The notes below the pieces were generated by a model that saw only the letters and a program-made list of their open reading frames with translations, made no database searches and had not been told where the DNA came from. 64,000 bases of DNA. Origin: Arenicola marina. Its lineage: Eukaryota; Annelida; Polychaeta; Arenicolidae. The stretch covers positions 13,895,574-13,959,573 of the forward strand of contig OZ025248.1 of the NCBI GenBank assembly GCA_964019135.1, written 5' to 3'. The number at the start of each line of letters is the position of its first letter. Position 1 is the stretch's first letter. Both the position numbers and the translations under genes were made by a program. Shown piece by piece: positions 48,801 to 59,825 of the stretch.

Positions 48801-51800
48801 CATTGCCCGAGACAAGTTGTGGCGTGCTTGAAGGCGGCGTTGGCATGGCGACTGACGAGGCAGGGGGTCTACTTGCTTTAGGAGACTGACACTTGGTCTT
48901 GATCCTCAGCAGCTGATTCATCCACCGCGATGGGTCTGCTGAGGAAGCTCCGTCAGCGCCATCCTGTTGGTAGCCATCAAATAGCTGCGGTTCGTTGGTC
49001 ACCGTCGAGTCGCACGCCCCGTAGAGCTTTTGACATGTTTTTACCCATTCCTCCGGGTCTTTCTGTGCTATGGATGTATCCTCGGGTGTTGCGGTTTGAC
49101 TGGGGTTCGGTGTATTGACCAATGCATCATTTAATGACAAATCATTGCCAGCTGGTGCAATGTCGCCATGGTTGATGTTATCAGGCGCATCAGCTGGTAC
49201 AACGTCGGTCTGGTCGCCTTTACCATCAGGCGCCCCATCTGATCCATAATCTCCTCTAGCGTCTACCTCTTCCGGCACCATGTCAGGCGAACTGTCGACA
49301 ATAAGATCAAGAGCCGATTGACTTCTTTTTGCCTCTTTGGCAGTATTTAGCTCACGGCGCAGACTCTCGAACCGCAACAACACCTTAGCGGTTTTCGATT
49401 TATCCGTTTCACTTTCCAGCTCCTTAACGATAGAAAGTTGCGTGTCCAAAGACTCGAGCAAAGCTCTATCCAGAGGAGACATCCGGTCTCTCGTCGATGT
49501 GGACAGCGGAGTCGTGCGCCCGCTTCGGTCCGCTTCAGAATCACTCGTCACTGATCGTCTGTCATCAAGCGCTTTCAGCTGCGCCATGATCTTGTTCTTG
49601 ACGTTGAAAAGTCCAACCAAATCTTGCTCGAGTACGTCTGGCCTAGGAGTTTGTTCCTCATCGTCCAGGGACTGTTGAGAGGGCACAGAATCAAGAGAGC
49701 AGTGGTCTGTATCAAGAGATCTCACGATCTTGGGTTTGTCAACAGACATTTTATTTTCTTGATCTGTACTTTGGTGGTCCCGAATTAAACGCGGGGCTAG
49801 GGCATGCGTCTGGGAACTGCCCATATTCCCTTCGACAAACTCTTCCCGTAATTCCGCCGGAGAAAGTTCTTTCTCTCGTCTATTTGTATTCTTCTTACCA
49901 GAATGCCTCTCTCTCTCACTTCCACTTCGTTTCTTTCTTCTTCTCCTTCGTTCCTTCTTTGAGAACTTACATTCTGCATGTTCTGCTCTTTCACTGCTTG
50001 AACCATCCGCAGTCTTACTGCCGCCACCCTGCCCCTCTGCATGATCAGCCGAACACAAATTTTCTTCAGGACCTGGCCCCGACCTCTCAGCGCCTGGTTC
50101 CGTAGTTGCCTCTGTTATAGCACCCTCGACCAGTCCCATTCGTTTTTCGTTCACGACGACACCGGCTTCTTCGGCAGTTGCTATCGATTCTACATGGAGT
50201 GCCCGAACAGAGTCCTTCGATACACCAACAGTCACTTCTTCCGTAAGTGCAGTGGACGTCCCCTCCTCCGTGTCCGTCACAATGTTACCAATTTTCGAAG
50301 CAGACTTCTTTCCATTAGACTTCTTCCCCTTTGACTTCCGCTTCTTTGAACGCTTCTTTCCGGTTAAAGATACTTCCTTCTCCTCCGCGTCGTGCTCACT
50401 GGTACTTACAACGTACTTCTGCCGCCTCGGATCTATCCTCTTGATATTTACACACACCCGCGGTTTGGGTGTCACCGCGTGTGCCTCCAGCTCGGGTGTT
50501 TCCTTCTGCCTCTTTTCCGATTCTGCCTCTACCACGGAGTCAGCGCTATTGAGCACCACAGAGTCCTCGTTTGGCATACCTTCCCACTCCTCCACTGGCG
50601 CGTCTTCTTCCCATAATGACGTCATGTTGGCTAGAGACTGCACACCAGTTATGCATAACTGCAAATCGGGCTCCGGTGACTCGGTCTCGGAGCACTCCAT
50701 AGCGCCAGTCCCCGCCGCATGGTCCGGACGCAGGCTGGCGGCGGCCGTGGAGCTCGTATTGCAGTTGATGTCTCGCAAGACGACACGAGGTTGGTACATT
50801 TTGTCGCGGGCCAAAGACTCCCACCAGAGTTTCGCATCGTGCACTTTCTCGGTGTCAGGCGCAATGAGGCTGGCTGATGTACGTACACACGTACTGGAGC
50901 CCTCAACCCCGGACTCAACGGTCTCATCCATAGTGGGACTACAGGTTAACCCTAGGGGCGTGAGCGGCTGATCGAAGCTGAAGTCATGATATGCCGCCTC
51001 CGTCGGGCTGCAGTTGCCATCATCAACAGGACTGTCGCTTGGGGTGTCCTCCTGTAACAATGGGGTTGACATCCCGACATCTAAGGAATCTTCCAGTGGA
51101 AGGGTAAGAGACATCGGTGTCAGTGACCTCCTCTCCTCTTGAGGAAGGTCCAGCTCCGCCAACAGCTCCAAGGGAATATCCTGGATGCTCTTATCAAACT
51201 CTATTTCAATGGTTACTTGGTTGAGCTTCTCAGAAGGGAGCACTGGGACCAACTCAGCTCTCTCACAATATAACTCTACACTGCCATCGGGACGCACTTT
51301 GAACACGGTCGTCATATTAATATCCACATCCGGTTTGAAACGATACACTTTCAAAGCATTACCTTTGCCAGTATCCTTGTCAGTGTCACTCAATTTCCTT
51401 CGTTTAGACTTAACGCCCAATGTTCTGACTGTGCGCTTCTGCTTCCTGGGCGAAGAACCTTCGTCCTTGTCACTCACGCGGACTTTCGGTGGCCTACCTC
51501 TCCGAGTACTTTTGCCGGGCATTTTCTTGTTCGTGGATGCAATGTCGTCGTCACAATCGACCCCGGCACGAGACTTAGGTCGCTCCGGGGTGTTCGAGCC
51601 ATGAACCGATGCACGTTCCCGAGGTGCGGACCCAGCAGGGTGTTCGTGGTGGGCGTCCTGACCCACCGACGGCGAGGTCCCTCGTGTAGGAGGAGTGGCC
51701 TCGACGACCGGGTTGTTCGCGCTTTGACACGCCTCCACAGGTAAGTCTGAATCCGACACAGGTAAAGGCGGCGTGGAGCATCGCCCTTCTGACGACCCAG

Positions 51801-54800
51801 CGCCACCCTCAGCGCCACCCCGGGCGCCACACGAGGTCACTCCAGGCCCGTCGTCAGGCCTCGATGTGTTGGCGTTCTCTGGCGCCACTTCGACCGCGTG
51901 GGATGGGGTTGACAATGTCGCAAGTAAGGAGGAGGAGGTGGGGGGTAGGGTGGTGGGGTGTTGTGCCGCTGACGTGGGGGGTAGGGTGAAGGAGTGCTGT
52001 GCCGATGACGTCAGTGGTAGGGTGGCGGGGAGCTGTGCCGCTGACGTGGGGGGTAGGGTGGAGGGGAGCTGTGCCGATGACATCAGTGGTAGGGTGGCGG
52101 GGAGCTGTGCCGATGACATCAGTGGTGGGGTGGAGGGGAGCTGTGCTGATGACATCAGTGATGGGGTGGAGGGGAGCTTGGCCGATGACATCAGTGGTAG
52201 GGTGGAGGGGAGCTGTGCCGACGACATCAGTGGTGGGGTGGAGGGGAGCTGTGCCGATGACATCAGTGGTAGGGTTGAGGGGAGCTGTGCCGATGACATC
52301 AGTGGTGGGGTGGAGGGGAGCTGTGCCGATGACATCAGTGGTAGGGTTGAGGGGAGCTGTGCCGATGACATCAGTGGTAGGGTGAAGGGGAACTGTGTCG
52401 ATGACGTGGGGGGTAGGGTGGTGACGTGCTGTGCCGATGACGTAGGGGGTAGGACGGTTGTCTTGGGGGCTTGGGTACCGTCTAAGATGCTGCTCCGGTG
52501 ATTCTCGCTGGTAGTGGGCGATATAAGGTCGGGCTGGAACAAAAGTTGATTACAACATCAGAGACGCATCCATGACAGAAACACATAACATAAACATGAA
52601 AAACGTCGCTAACATGAATCATCCTTGATGCATTGACACACGAACGAGGAGCCCGATATATTACAAATAGGTTTAAAAGATTAAACCAGCACACTAAAAC
52701 AAAATGGGTCAAGTGAATTATTGGGTCAATATTTGATATGGGTGGCGCATTGTGAAATGAAGCCTCACCAGACTTTCCAGAGAGCTGCTCCGACTGGCCA
52801 GCCGGTGTTCCGGTGTAGACAGCGGATCCGGTAGCTCAGGCAAATCCGGCGGATCCAGAGCGATTACCAGATCGCCCTCCTCAAAGGATGCGGTGTAATC
52901 GCCTGAGTGATCCGGACTGTAACCAGGATTCAGAGAAGTCGTTGTTGTCCCCAAGAAAGAAGCAAAGGGCAAGTTCCCGGTGTCAAGCGGAGCGGCGCTG
53001 GTGCCCTGACTGACGCTGGCCGGATCCCTGCTTCCCCCGGTCACACCGGAAGGTGGAGACGAGGGCGGTTGCCGCTGTTCCTGTGGGACACTTCCTTCCG
53101 GACCACTGGGTGTGGGGTCCAAGACGAGGTCATCGCCTGTCAGGATACGCCGCATCAACAAATCCCTGCAAACAAGGCACATCGTTAACGACCTCCGCGC
53201 AATCACAGCGACTCACAGCAGAAGACACTTAACGACAAATCTCAACGATATATTACCATATATCACGATATATTACCATATATCACGATATATTACCATA
53301 TATCACGATATATCATCAGAAAGCTAAACCAATTATAATGTTATAAGCGATCGTACTATGTCTTGCCATATACAGATATATCGAGAATGCGTTGCTTCGT
53401 TTGCGTCCCTATTACATAACGTATTATACACGCCCTACAGGCGTTGGTTGGCCACAAAACTAAGCAGGAAGCTTGATCCTGTCAGGCTATACAACGATAA
53501 TGTGACGATTAGGGTTCCATAGTTTAATGGTAACCACCTACACATGGTTAATAATAGCTTAGCATAGGTCCTGTACAATACTACGCATGTGCAGAGCCGC
53601 GGTATCTACCGCAGCGTGATTGGAACTTGCATACGTACAGGTTGGCCTGCTCCGCTGGCTCCTCCGCGTCGTCGTCAATGACGATCACCTCATCCGTGAC
53701 CCTGTTCCTGCGGGTCGTGGTCCCCGCGTCCGGGAGCTCTTGCTTGGGCACAACAGGCGTAAAGCTCACGGCGTCATGGTAACGGGGTGAAGGTAAAGTC
53801 GTCGACAATCGCGGCACCGACGACAGCTGACTCGGATGGTGCGGAGAACCGACAGGTTGGGCCACTCGCAGTGTCATTCCACCGGATAACGTGTCCATTC
53901 CAGGTCCGCAGTTAACATGTTGGCCCGTCGCAGCCGAGGCCTGAGTCTGGTTCTCAATCGGGTCATATGGCTCTTCAGGCTGTATGACGATGGGCAGCTT
54001 CATGCCCCCCAAGCCACTGTCCATCGGGCCCCTCATGCGGCTGTCCATCGGACCCCCCATGCCCACACCTCCATACGGACAGCCTCCCGCGGCCGATGAA
54101 GCGTCCGTGGTGACGGTGTCGGTCACCGGATGCCGCCTTTGAATAAGTTCGGAGAGAGTATGTTGCCACTGGTGTTGGCCCCCTTGGTGCTGTTCTCCGG
54201 AGGGCTGGCCCCCTTGGTGCTGCCCCCCCTGGTGCTGTTCTCCGGAGGGCTGGCCCCCTTGGTACTGGCCCCCGGGGTGTTGGGCCCCGAGGGCCAGCAC
54301 CCCGGGGGTGGCGGCCGAACCCTGCGCCGAGTACCCGGCCCCCGCGTGCCACTGCTGTCCGTTATTGGCGGGGTACTGCGAAGAATACGACGAAGTGGCT
54401 TGGCTGACGACAGGGTTACTGGGGCGGTAATGGTACGTGGATTGGGTGGTGGGGGGTTCTACGCGATTATCCACCACCCCCTGTGGGGTTAGGTACGTCA
54501 TTTGTTGTCGCAATTGGTCGTGGGACTGCTGAGAGTAGACGTGCGACTGCGCCTGGCCTTGTGGTTGCTGCATGGGGAGTGAGGGCGCCTGGTGGGGCTG
54601 GGGGTACGGCTGCGGGTAAGACTGGAGCTGGGGCAGGGGCAGGGACGGCGATATGGACGGAGCGACGGACGAACCGAGCGGACGCTGGCCGGGCGCCGCG
54701 CGCGAGTAGCAGACGACAGCCACCGGAAGGACGTGGCGCGGATGGGACGACGGCACGTACATACCGTCTCGGCTCGTCAACTCGTAGAAGTACACCTGCA

Positions 54801-57800
54801 ACCAGTGGAAAAACACACACACACATAATTGGTTGGTCGATTAGATGGCTTGCTAACGTCACTTTAAAGCAATATGCTTACATGCGCCATCTTAGATTTT
54901 TTACATTTTAGAATCAAGACTAAAGTATCTAAAAATTTATGATGCATATGTTTTTATATCTCTTCAACAAACAAACATTTCAACATAAAACTGCGCGGTT
55001 TATTTTTATCGCGCGCGGACGTGATAGCGAGCCGCGGTCGACATCACACACAAAATAGCGAACTGCGAACAGGCGCGCAGGGATATAAAGCCGGCCACCA
55101 ACTTCTGCTCCGTTGACCAAAATGGTTCTCTCCGGATAGCCCGCAGGCTTTCAGGATTGAAACTCAAGATAGAATGTACTTATTTGACATGAAGAAGAGG
55201 TTGGTAATACAACAAATTACGGAATATATTGCTTTAAACTATTAAGTTTATCGTATCGAGGTTCAGACAGGATTCCTGGAGTAACCCGAAGATGGGACCT
55301 GTATCCTACGCGAACGTGAGACGTAAGAACGCGAACCACCAATCAAACCTAGCGACAATATCAGCAACCCCCCGCGTCAAGCCCTCTATGAGAAAGGTTC
55401 ACCATATGTCACTTAACAAATTATACATACACATAATAAATAGGCTTGGTATCTGATTCAAAGAAGATACCACTAAAGCAAAAAAATTATTTTTTCTGCA
55501 GAAAACAGCTTTATGAAACCACAAAAATGACAAGACGCAACAGAAATAAGGATTCTTAATGTCTGCGCGTAATGTTGAAGGGGCTGTCGATTATTTATCG
55601 AAGGTAATAAACGACCAAATATACTTCATGGTGCGGGATAATTGAACATCGAGATTATAAACTTCTGACTCATGGCCCGACTCGATATCGAGACCTACCA
55701 TGTCGAGACTCGGGACCCAACAGACCCAGTGGCCTGTTTCCCTAGCGACAACCCACCTGAGCGCGGATGGCCTGTTGCCCTAGCGGCAGTCCTGTGTCCA
55801 CGGGCAGGCTGCTGACGTGCGTGTCATAGCCTGGGGTCGGTGGTATCTCGACTTTATCTCCCTGCGGAAACGTGGGTAACGAACGCCCCACTATTGTCTG
55901 CAGAACGAACACACAAGAATAAATCAACGGAGGTTGTCTTACCATACATGGGTTACATTTAACAGGTCTAAGAATCATTATGGACAAGGATTTTAATGCA
56001 TCGGCACCAAAGCCAAAATCAAGGATATAGGTTCTATTTAGGCATAAATAAACTTTCACTTCATTTAAACTATTTACCCACAATTACGGATAAGGACACT
56101 ATCAATATATGTCAGCATGGCATGGTCTCCCCAACAGCAGGCACGATGACGCCTACTTTATAGAGAATAAGATGGCACTCGAGCTGATGGGTGGACTCGG
56201 CGGCTTTCAGCTGAATGTCTGCGTTTCGACAGAGGTTGACTCCCTTCCTGCTGTCCCCTGTCAACCAATCACCACTGAGTATGTACGACGGGCGTGTTTC
56301 ACCGCATATAGGCGATAAAAGGGGTCCGGTGATAATATTGCGCAATAATTATTTCAGCTGTATAATTAACGTCACGTTTTAGAAATGACAACAATCGTCT
56401 TGCTACAGTTATCCACCTTTTTTTCCATCTTGAACCAAGACATCCCTCCGCCATTTAAGCCTAACATAACCCACCACTGCCCTTAATCTCAGAAACTGTC
56501 TGTTACTCTCTGAATGTGCAGATCCCGACCGTCTGGCAGTCACCTGACCATCGGTCCGTCCCCTACCAATGAAGTTGAAGCTGGAGGGTCGCACGGTCAG
56601 CCCACTGCGGGTGACATGGTAGAGGAGATCCTTGTTCCGGTAGCAGGTGAACAGACAGATCTCCTTCAGCTGTTCGTCAGTACGCTGGCCAGAATTGTGT
56701 AGCTCCAACCGCTTCTCTCTGCGTGGGAACAGACAGGGGACACCACAATCGTGGGAATCGGACAGGAAAAACTGGTCAACCCAGCAACTGGTGAACCAAG
56801 CGAGTGGTAAACCCAGCAACTAATCAACCCAGCAACTGGTCAACCCAGCAACTGGTGAACCGAGCAACTGGTCAACACAGCAACTGGTCAACCCAGCGAC
56901 TGGTCAACCCAGCCACTGGTGAACCGAGAACTCAACTTCCGTGGTCAAAAATTAAGGAAAGTGACGTAAACTTTGGAGGAATGAATGAAAAGTAAAGTAA
57001 CGTCGTTGAAGCTGAGCATACCAGGTATATCATGGATATTTAATCTCAAAAAGTACATTTTTTAGAACCTGCACCAGAAGGTGCAGAAGAATTAATGCAG
57101 TCAATCAAGCTAATGTGCCTCACATGAATGTCAATCCAACACATACATTGCAGAACCACAACACAAAACACACAGTTTATCTATAAACTTCAAGCAGGTG
57201 TATTTAGTAACATAGTAATGAACAAGGCCTTCCAACACCTCTGCTACGTAAAATTGCGTCACCTATTAATAAATTTTTAGGCAGATTCGGCAATCATCAT
57301 AGGTTGGGGTGGGGGGGTAAAATAAGAATGCAAGTCAAGTTACTCACATATCGTTGGCGGGGTGAGAACATTGGAAACTTGACTGATTACAAGTATAAAA
57401 CTTGCTCTGGGATATCAGTCATATCTGCAACAACGCGCATAGCGAATGATATAATGACATGGATGCCTTGAGAACTGTGGCTGAGAGTAATAAATTAAGA
57501 CACCAGGAAGCGCTCATATCAGACTCCACATAACTCACTTTGAGAATCAAGAATTTTCTTCAAGTATTCAATAGTGCGTAGTAATATCATTTATACAGTA
57601 CTAATATACAGGCTATATTACTAATATGGTAAAACTGTACATATCGGAAATTGTACACCTCAACGCAACGCTACATGTAGGCACCGGTACAGAAATAAAA
57701 CTGGTCAATAAAGAACAAAGTAAATGTCGCCAGAAGTGAGACCTTGTCAAAAGATAGATTGTAATGTACAGTGTTATAATCAATAGGACACTTGGAGATG

Positions 57801-59351
57801 ACAGAAATCTTACATTAGCGCTTAACCTCTACCTAAAGTTATGCACGGGTGGGATAATTTGAAAGAAGTTAGAGGTATGCTACATCAGCTGTTTAAAGTT
57901 ATCATAGTTATCATAACTACTACAAGCAACAAGAGCAGGACTAATGCCAGAAACCACTGTACATACAAACGGCAAAAGGCAGGATTTTATCAAATTAAAT
58001 AATGGGGGAACAATGTCTTCAGAACGAGACAAGTTCAAAGCGCATGGTTGAGCAGACCCCTGCATTTACGTCAAACATTTTGGCGATATTCTTGGTTAAG
58101 ATTTGTTCCACTTCTGTTTCCCATGATACCACTGACCTAGTTCCTATCAAACGGACTACATGCTCCCAGTTCTCATGAAACAAGCTATGCTTCCTGTTCC
58201 CAACAGGCTACACTCTCACTCCCATCAAACAAGCCATGCTCCCAGTTCTCATCAAACAAGCATTTCTCTCAGTTCCCATCAAACATAATATAAACTCCTA
58301 GTTCCTATCAAACTTACTACATGCTCCTAGTTCTCATTAAACAAGCTATGCTTCCTATTCCCAACAGCCATCAAACAAGCTATGCTCCCAGTTCCCAAAC
58401 AGGCTACCCCCACTCCCATCAAACAAGCCATGCTCCCAGTTCCGATCAAACAGGCTATGCTCCCAGGGTACATCCAAAGGATGCTCCTAGTGTTCATCCA
58501 AAGGATGCTCCCAGTGTACAAAAACGGATTTTTTCCTCGCTCTACCAATATCCGCCTTTTCCCAAGCAGTACGTCGGTAAACTAATTCGGCTACATTTCA
58601 GGGAAGGCTTAATTAGGATCAATGGCCATGTACAAAGCAGTGGGAGTTGGAAGGCCTTAACAAATATCTATACACAAATAAATACAGGGATTCGTGAACA
58701 AATATGCATTTAAACATCACTGACGGAGTCGGGGGAGCAACTGGAACGTGTGTATACTTGTAGCGCTTGAGCAAGGCGTGGTTCCGGATCAACGCAACAC
58801 TGACGCTCTGCCATCCCGGGTTATAGGAGGCATCCAGGAATGACTTGCGCACAGTCCTCAGAATATCCTCCTTCACCTGTGGGACGGCCTCCCTCACAAC
58901 GACGGCTGCAATTAAGGAAGCCCTTTCATGTATATAACCATGCCAACAATGTCACTACAATGGTCAATACCATAATATGAACCATAATGATATAATTAAG
59001 GAGGCTGATATCCTAATTATATAAGGAAAGCTATTAATACTAGAACATCATATGCTAATGATCATATCAGAATCCTCGTCATACGTTCATGGTAATACCG
59101 GTTTTCAAAAAGTATTATGATAATAATATTATAACCTTAATGAAATAAAGTAAAGTCATTTTTGAACTTAATAAAAATTAATTCATAATAAATAAAATAA
59201 TAACGTCATTTTGATCGACAACTGTACAGCCATATTGATACAGATTGAATTACGTGTCACCACTACTCAACACTCGCCTTAGTATGAATAATTTCACAAA
59301 GGGGTGGGGCGAACGTTAACACTTACCATCGCAGGCGGGTTGGTCCGCCAT
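39841..59351 (-). CDS. TASOR/TASOR2/TEX15-family giant protein, complete 11-exon model, about 4522 residues
   Basis: Exons: 59327-59351 (ATG at 59351, MADQPACD), 58758-58905, 56567-56718, 56157-56257, 55757-55897, 53639-54795, 52769-53165, 45638-52533, 45272-45389, 40376-44761, 39841-39888 (TGA). All borders are GT-AG and all phases agree (13,569 bp). Exons 2-6 encode a DUF3715 domain, about residues 10-215: a NHALLKRYKEKR stretch, GLTVRPSSFNFIGD, RKGVNLCRNADI, a basic GRSLP segment, PPTPGYDTHVS and YFYEL. In vertebrates TASOR is the scaffold of the HUSH complex, which silences transposons and retroelements through H3K9me3; TEX15 acts in germline transposon silencing. An AT-hook (STRRGRPPKV) lies near residue 1050. 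The conserved-looking C-terminal parts are residues 2775-3045 and 4433-4522. Which paralogue it equals is unresolved; human members are 1670-3200 residues, so this one is unusually long. Confidence 0.9.
40033..40316. mobile_element. TTAA-flanked MITE, copy 2, internally deleted (last intron of TASOR-like gene)
   Basis: Same family as 7474-7852 and 54864-55237, but 284 bp. It starts TTAAAGCAGCC and ends CATATTGCTCTAA, so one TTAA edge is mutated. About 90 bp of interior are missing. Confidence 0.8.
40376..44761 (-). CDS. Exon 10 of the TASOR-like gene: 4.4 kb, mostly Lys/Asp/Ser/Gly repeats
   Basis: The exon has 1462 codons (residues 3046-4507). It starts IEDGIWRGRNEQSSTVTNWD after a clean acceptor and is dominated by the decapeptide array at 41990-44420. 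A Ser/Thr/Pro-rich part, a GAGGGH/GAGGGY repeat (40778-40890) and an ordered end (EEVYLGVLMDMPSDYRLTLD, DVERVLCNPQTARLAVMQQT) follow. The end joins exon 11 to give YELQVLNEGRIVYSRSYRN. The ordered end looks conserved and may be the extreme C-terminal domain of the family. Several other frames over the array are also open, an effect of its 30-bp period. Confidence 0.85.
40778..40890 (-). repeat. 18-bp coding repeat (GAGGGH/GAGGGY)
   Basis: Six in-frame units encode Gly/Ala-rich hexapeptides ending in His or Tyr. Confidence 0.9.
41990..44420 (-). repeat. 30-bp coding minisatellite with 60-bp higher-order period
   Basis: About 80 units encode decapeptides such as SKKDGSDKDG, TKKDGSDKVG and TNKEGSDKVG. 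Alternation of unit types gives an obvious 60-bp period over most of the array. The predicted product is a near charge-balanced Lys/Asp chain, certainly disordered. Confidence 0.95.
45638..52533 (-). CDS. Exon 8 of the TASOR-like gene: giant 6.9-kb exon
   Basis: A single open exon of 2298 codons (residues 708-3005). In order: a 12-residue Ser/Pro repeat block; an AT-hook (RRGRPPKVRV) with basic KRR clusters; a conserved-looking patch (DGSVELYCERAELVPVLPS); long Lys/Glu/Ser-rich disorder with many KKRK-type nuclear signals; a 17-residue repeat block at 47484-47800; and, in the last 230 residues, an ordered helical region (NWTALHKCMNQKL, CLLLLSCTLLTQHRCEKL, RIRRKQLLYQQGWLHTERKR). The last region is probably the second conserved domain of the family, but I could not align it. 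Confidence 0.88.
47484..47800 (-). repeat. 51- and 54-bp coding repeat (RRDSKDRLQADDSYRAGV) in exon 8
   Basis: Six or so units encode RAGVRRDSKDRLQADD-type blocks of 17-18 residues, rich in Arg and Asp. Frame is kept in all copies. Confidence 0.9.
51950..52440 (-). repeat. 36-bp coding minisatellite (12-residue repeat) in exon 8
   Basis: About 13 in-frame units encode LPLMSSAQLPST-type dodecamers (variants TPPLMSSAQ, LPPTSAAQ). Changes are mostly single-base; the length is a multiple of three throughout. Confidence 0.9.
53235..53310. repeat. 20-bp AT-rich minisatellite in intron 6 of the TASOR-like gene
   Basis: Three to four units of ATATATTACCATATATCACG-type sequence. Confidence 0.85.
53639..54795 (-). 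CDS. Exon 6 of the TASOR-like gene: end of DUF3715, then Gln/Pro-rich linker
   Basis: The exon opens with VYFYELTSRDGMYVP, the end of DUF3715 (residues 190-215). About 340 residues of Gln/Pro/Gly-rich disorder follow, with GEQHQGGQHQGGQPS-type repeats (54180-54290). Near the end VTDEVIVIDDDAEEP resembles a SUMO-interacting motif (hydrophobic core followed by acids). Two overlapping donors exist (GTACGT and GTATGC). GTACGT at 53639 is chosen because it alone matches the phase of exon 7. Confidence 0.85.
54864..55237. mobile_element. TTAA-flanked MITE, copy 3 (intron 5 of TASOR-like gene)
   Basis: A 374-bp copy with perfect outer ends: TTAAAGCAATAT on the left and ATATTGCTTTAA on the right. 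The interior is close to that of copy 1 (7474-7852), suggesting recent activity. Confidence 0.87.
55757..58905 (-). CDS. Exons 2-5 of the TASOR-like gene: core of the DUF3715 domain
   Basis: Exons 58758-58905, 56567-56718, 56157-56257 and 55757-55897 encode residues 9-189. The acceptor of exon 3 is set at 56718, after a CT-rich tract ending CCCACGCAG, because only this choice keeps the frame (KRYK then EKRLELHNSGQRTDEQLKE). In the known family this fold resembles PARP catalytic domains but lacks activity. The catalytic residues were not assessed here. Confidence 0.88.
56773..56935. repeat. 16-17-bp minisatellite in intron 2 of the TASOR-like gene
   Basis: About nine units of CAACTGGTCAACCCAG type lie 55 bp upstream (in gene sense) of the exon 3 acceptor. 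On the minus strand each contains TTGACCAG, an acceptor-like word; the real acceptor at 56718 is outside the array. Confidence 0.85.
56936..58757. other. Large part of intron 2 of the TASOR-like gene
   Basis: AT-rich intron sequence. A degenerate repeat at about 58150-58520 has units of ATCAAACAAGCTATGCTCCC and CAGTTCCCATCAAACA type. No exon recognised. Confidence 0.55.
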
Positions 59352-59559
59352 GTCGCAATTATGACGTCAACAGTCATAATCAACCCTGAAAATAACGGTA
59401 ACTGTGAAATGGCGACAATAATTGACCATGAAGGTGCAGGAAAAATAAGGCAAAGGGAGCACTCCCCCCCCACCCCACCCCCACCCCCTGGGATATAATT
59501 AAGCGGGGAGGGCGGGGCGCCCCTAATATGAAGTCGCGTGTTTGACCACAAGTCTATGA

Positions 59560-59825
59560 ACCTACTGCAGCATTTCGACCCGGTAATGTCTATTAGGTAT
59601 ATACGGTAATATTCTACCCGCCAATGTCTATTACGTATATACGGTAATGTTCTACCCGGTAATGACTATTACGTATATACGGTAATGTTCTACCTGATAA
59701 TGTCTATTAGGTATATACAGTAATGTTCTACCCGGTAATGTCTATTACGTATATACGGTAATGTTCTACCTGGTAATGTCTTACGTATATACGGTAATGT
59801 TCTACCCGGTAGAACCCGGTAGAAA
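59560..59825. repeat. 37-38-bp minisatellite just upstream of the TASOR-like start codon
   Basis: About seven units contain GGTAATGTTCTACCCGGTAA and TGTCTATTACGTATATAC. It lies 0.2-0.5 kb upstream of the ATG, in the promoter or 5' UTR region. Confidence 0.9.

Noticed and set aside
56773-56935. Acceptor-copying array at TASOR-like exon 3
   Set aside because: The frame-consistent acceptor is at 56718, 55 bp outside the array. The in-array TTGACCAG word gives the wrong phase.
39841-59351. Naming the gene TASOR, TASOR2 or TEX15
   Set aside because: Only the shared DUF3715 domain could be recognised by eye. The C-terminal regions were not aligned, so a specific symbol would overstate the evidence.
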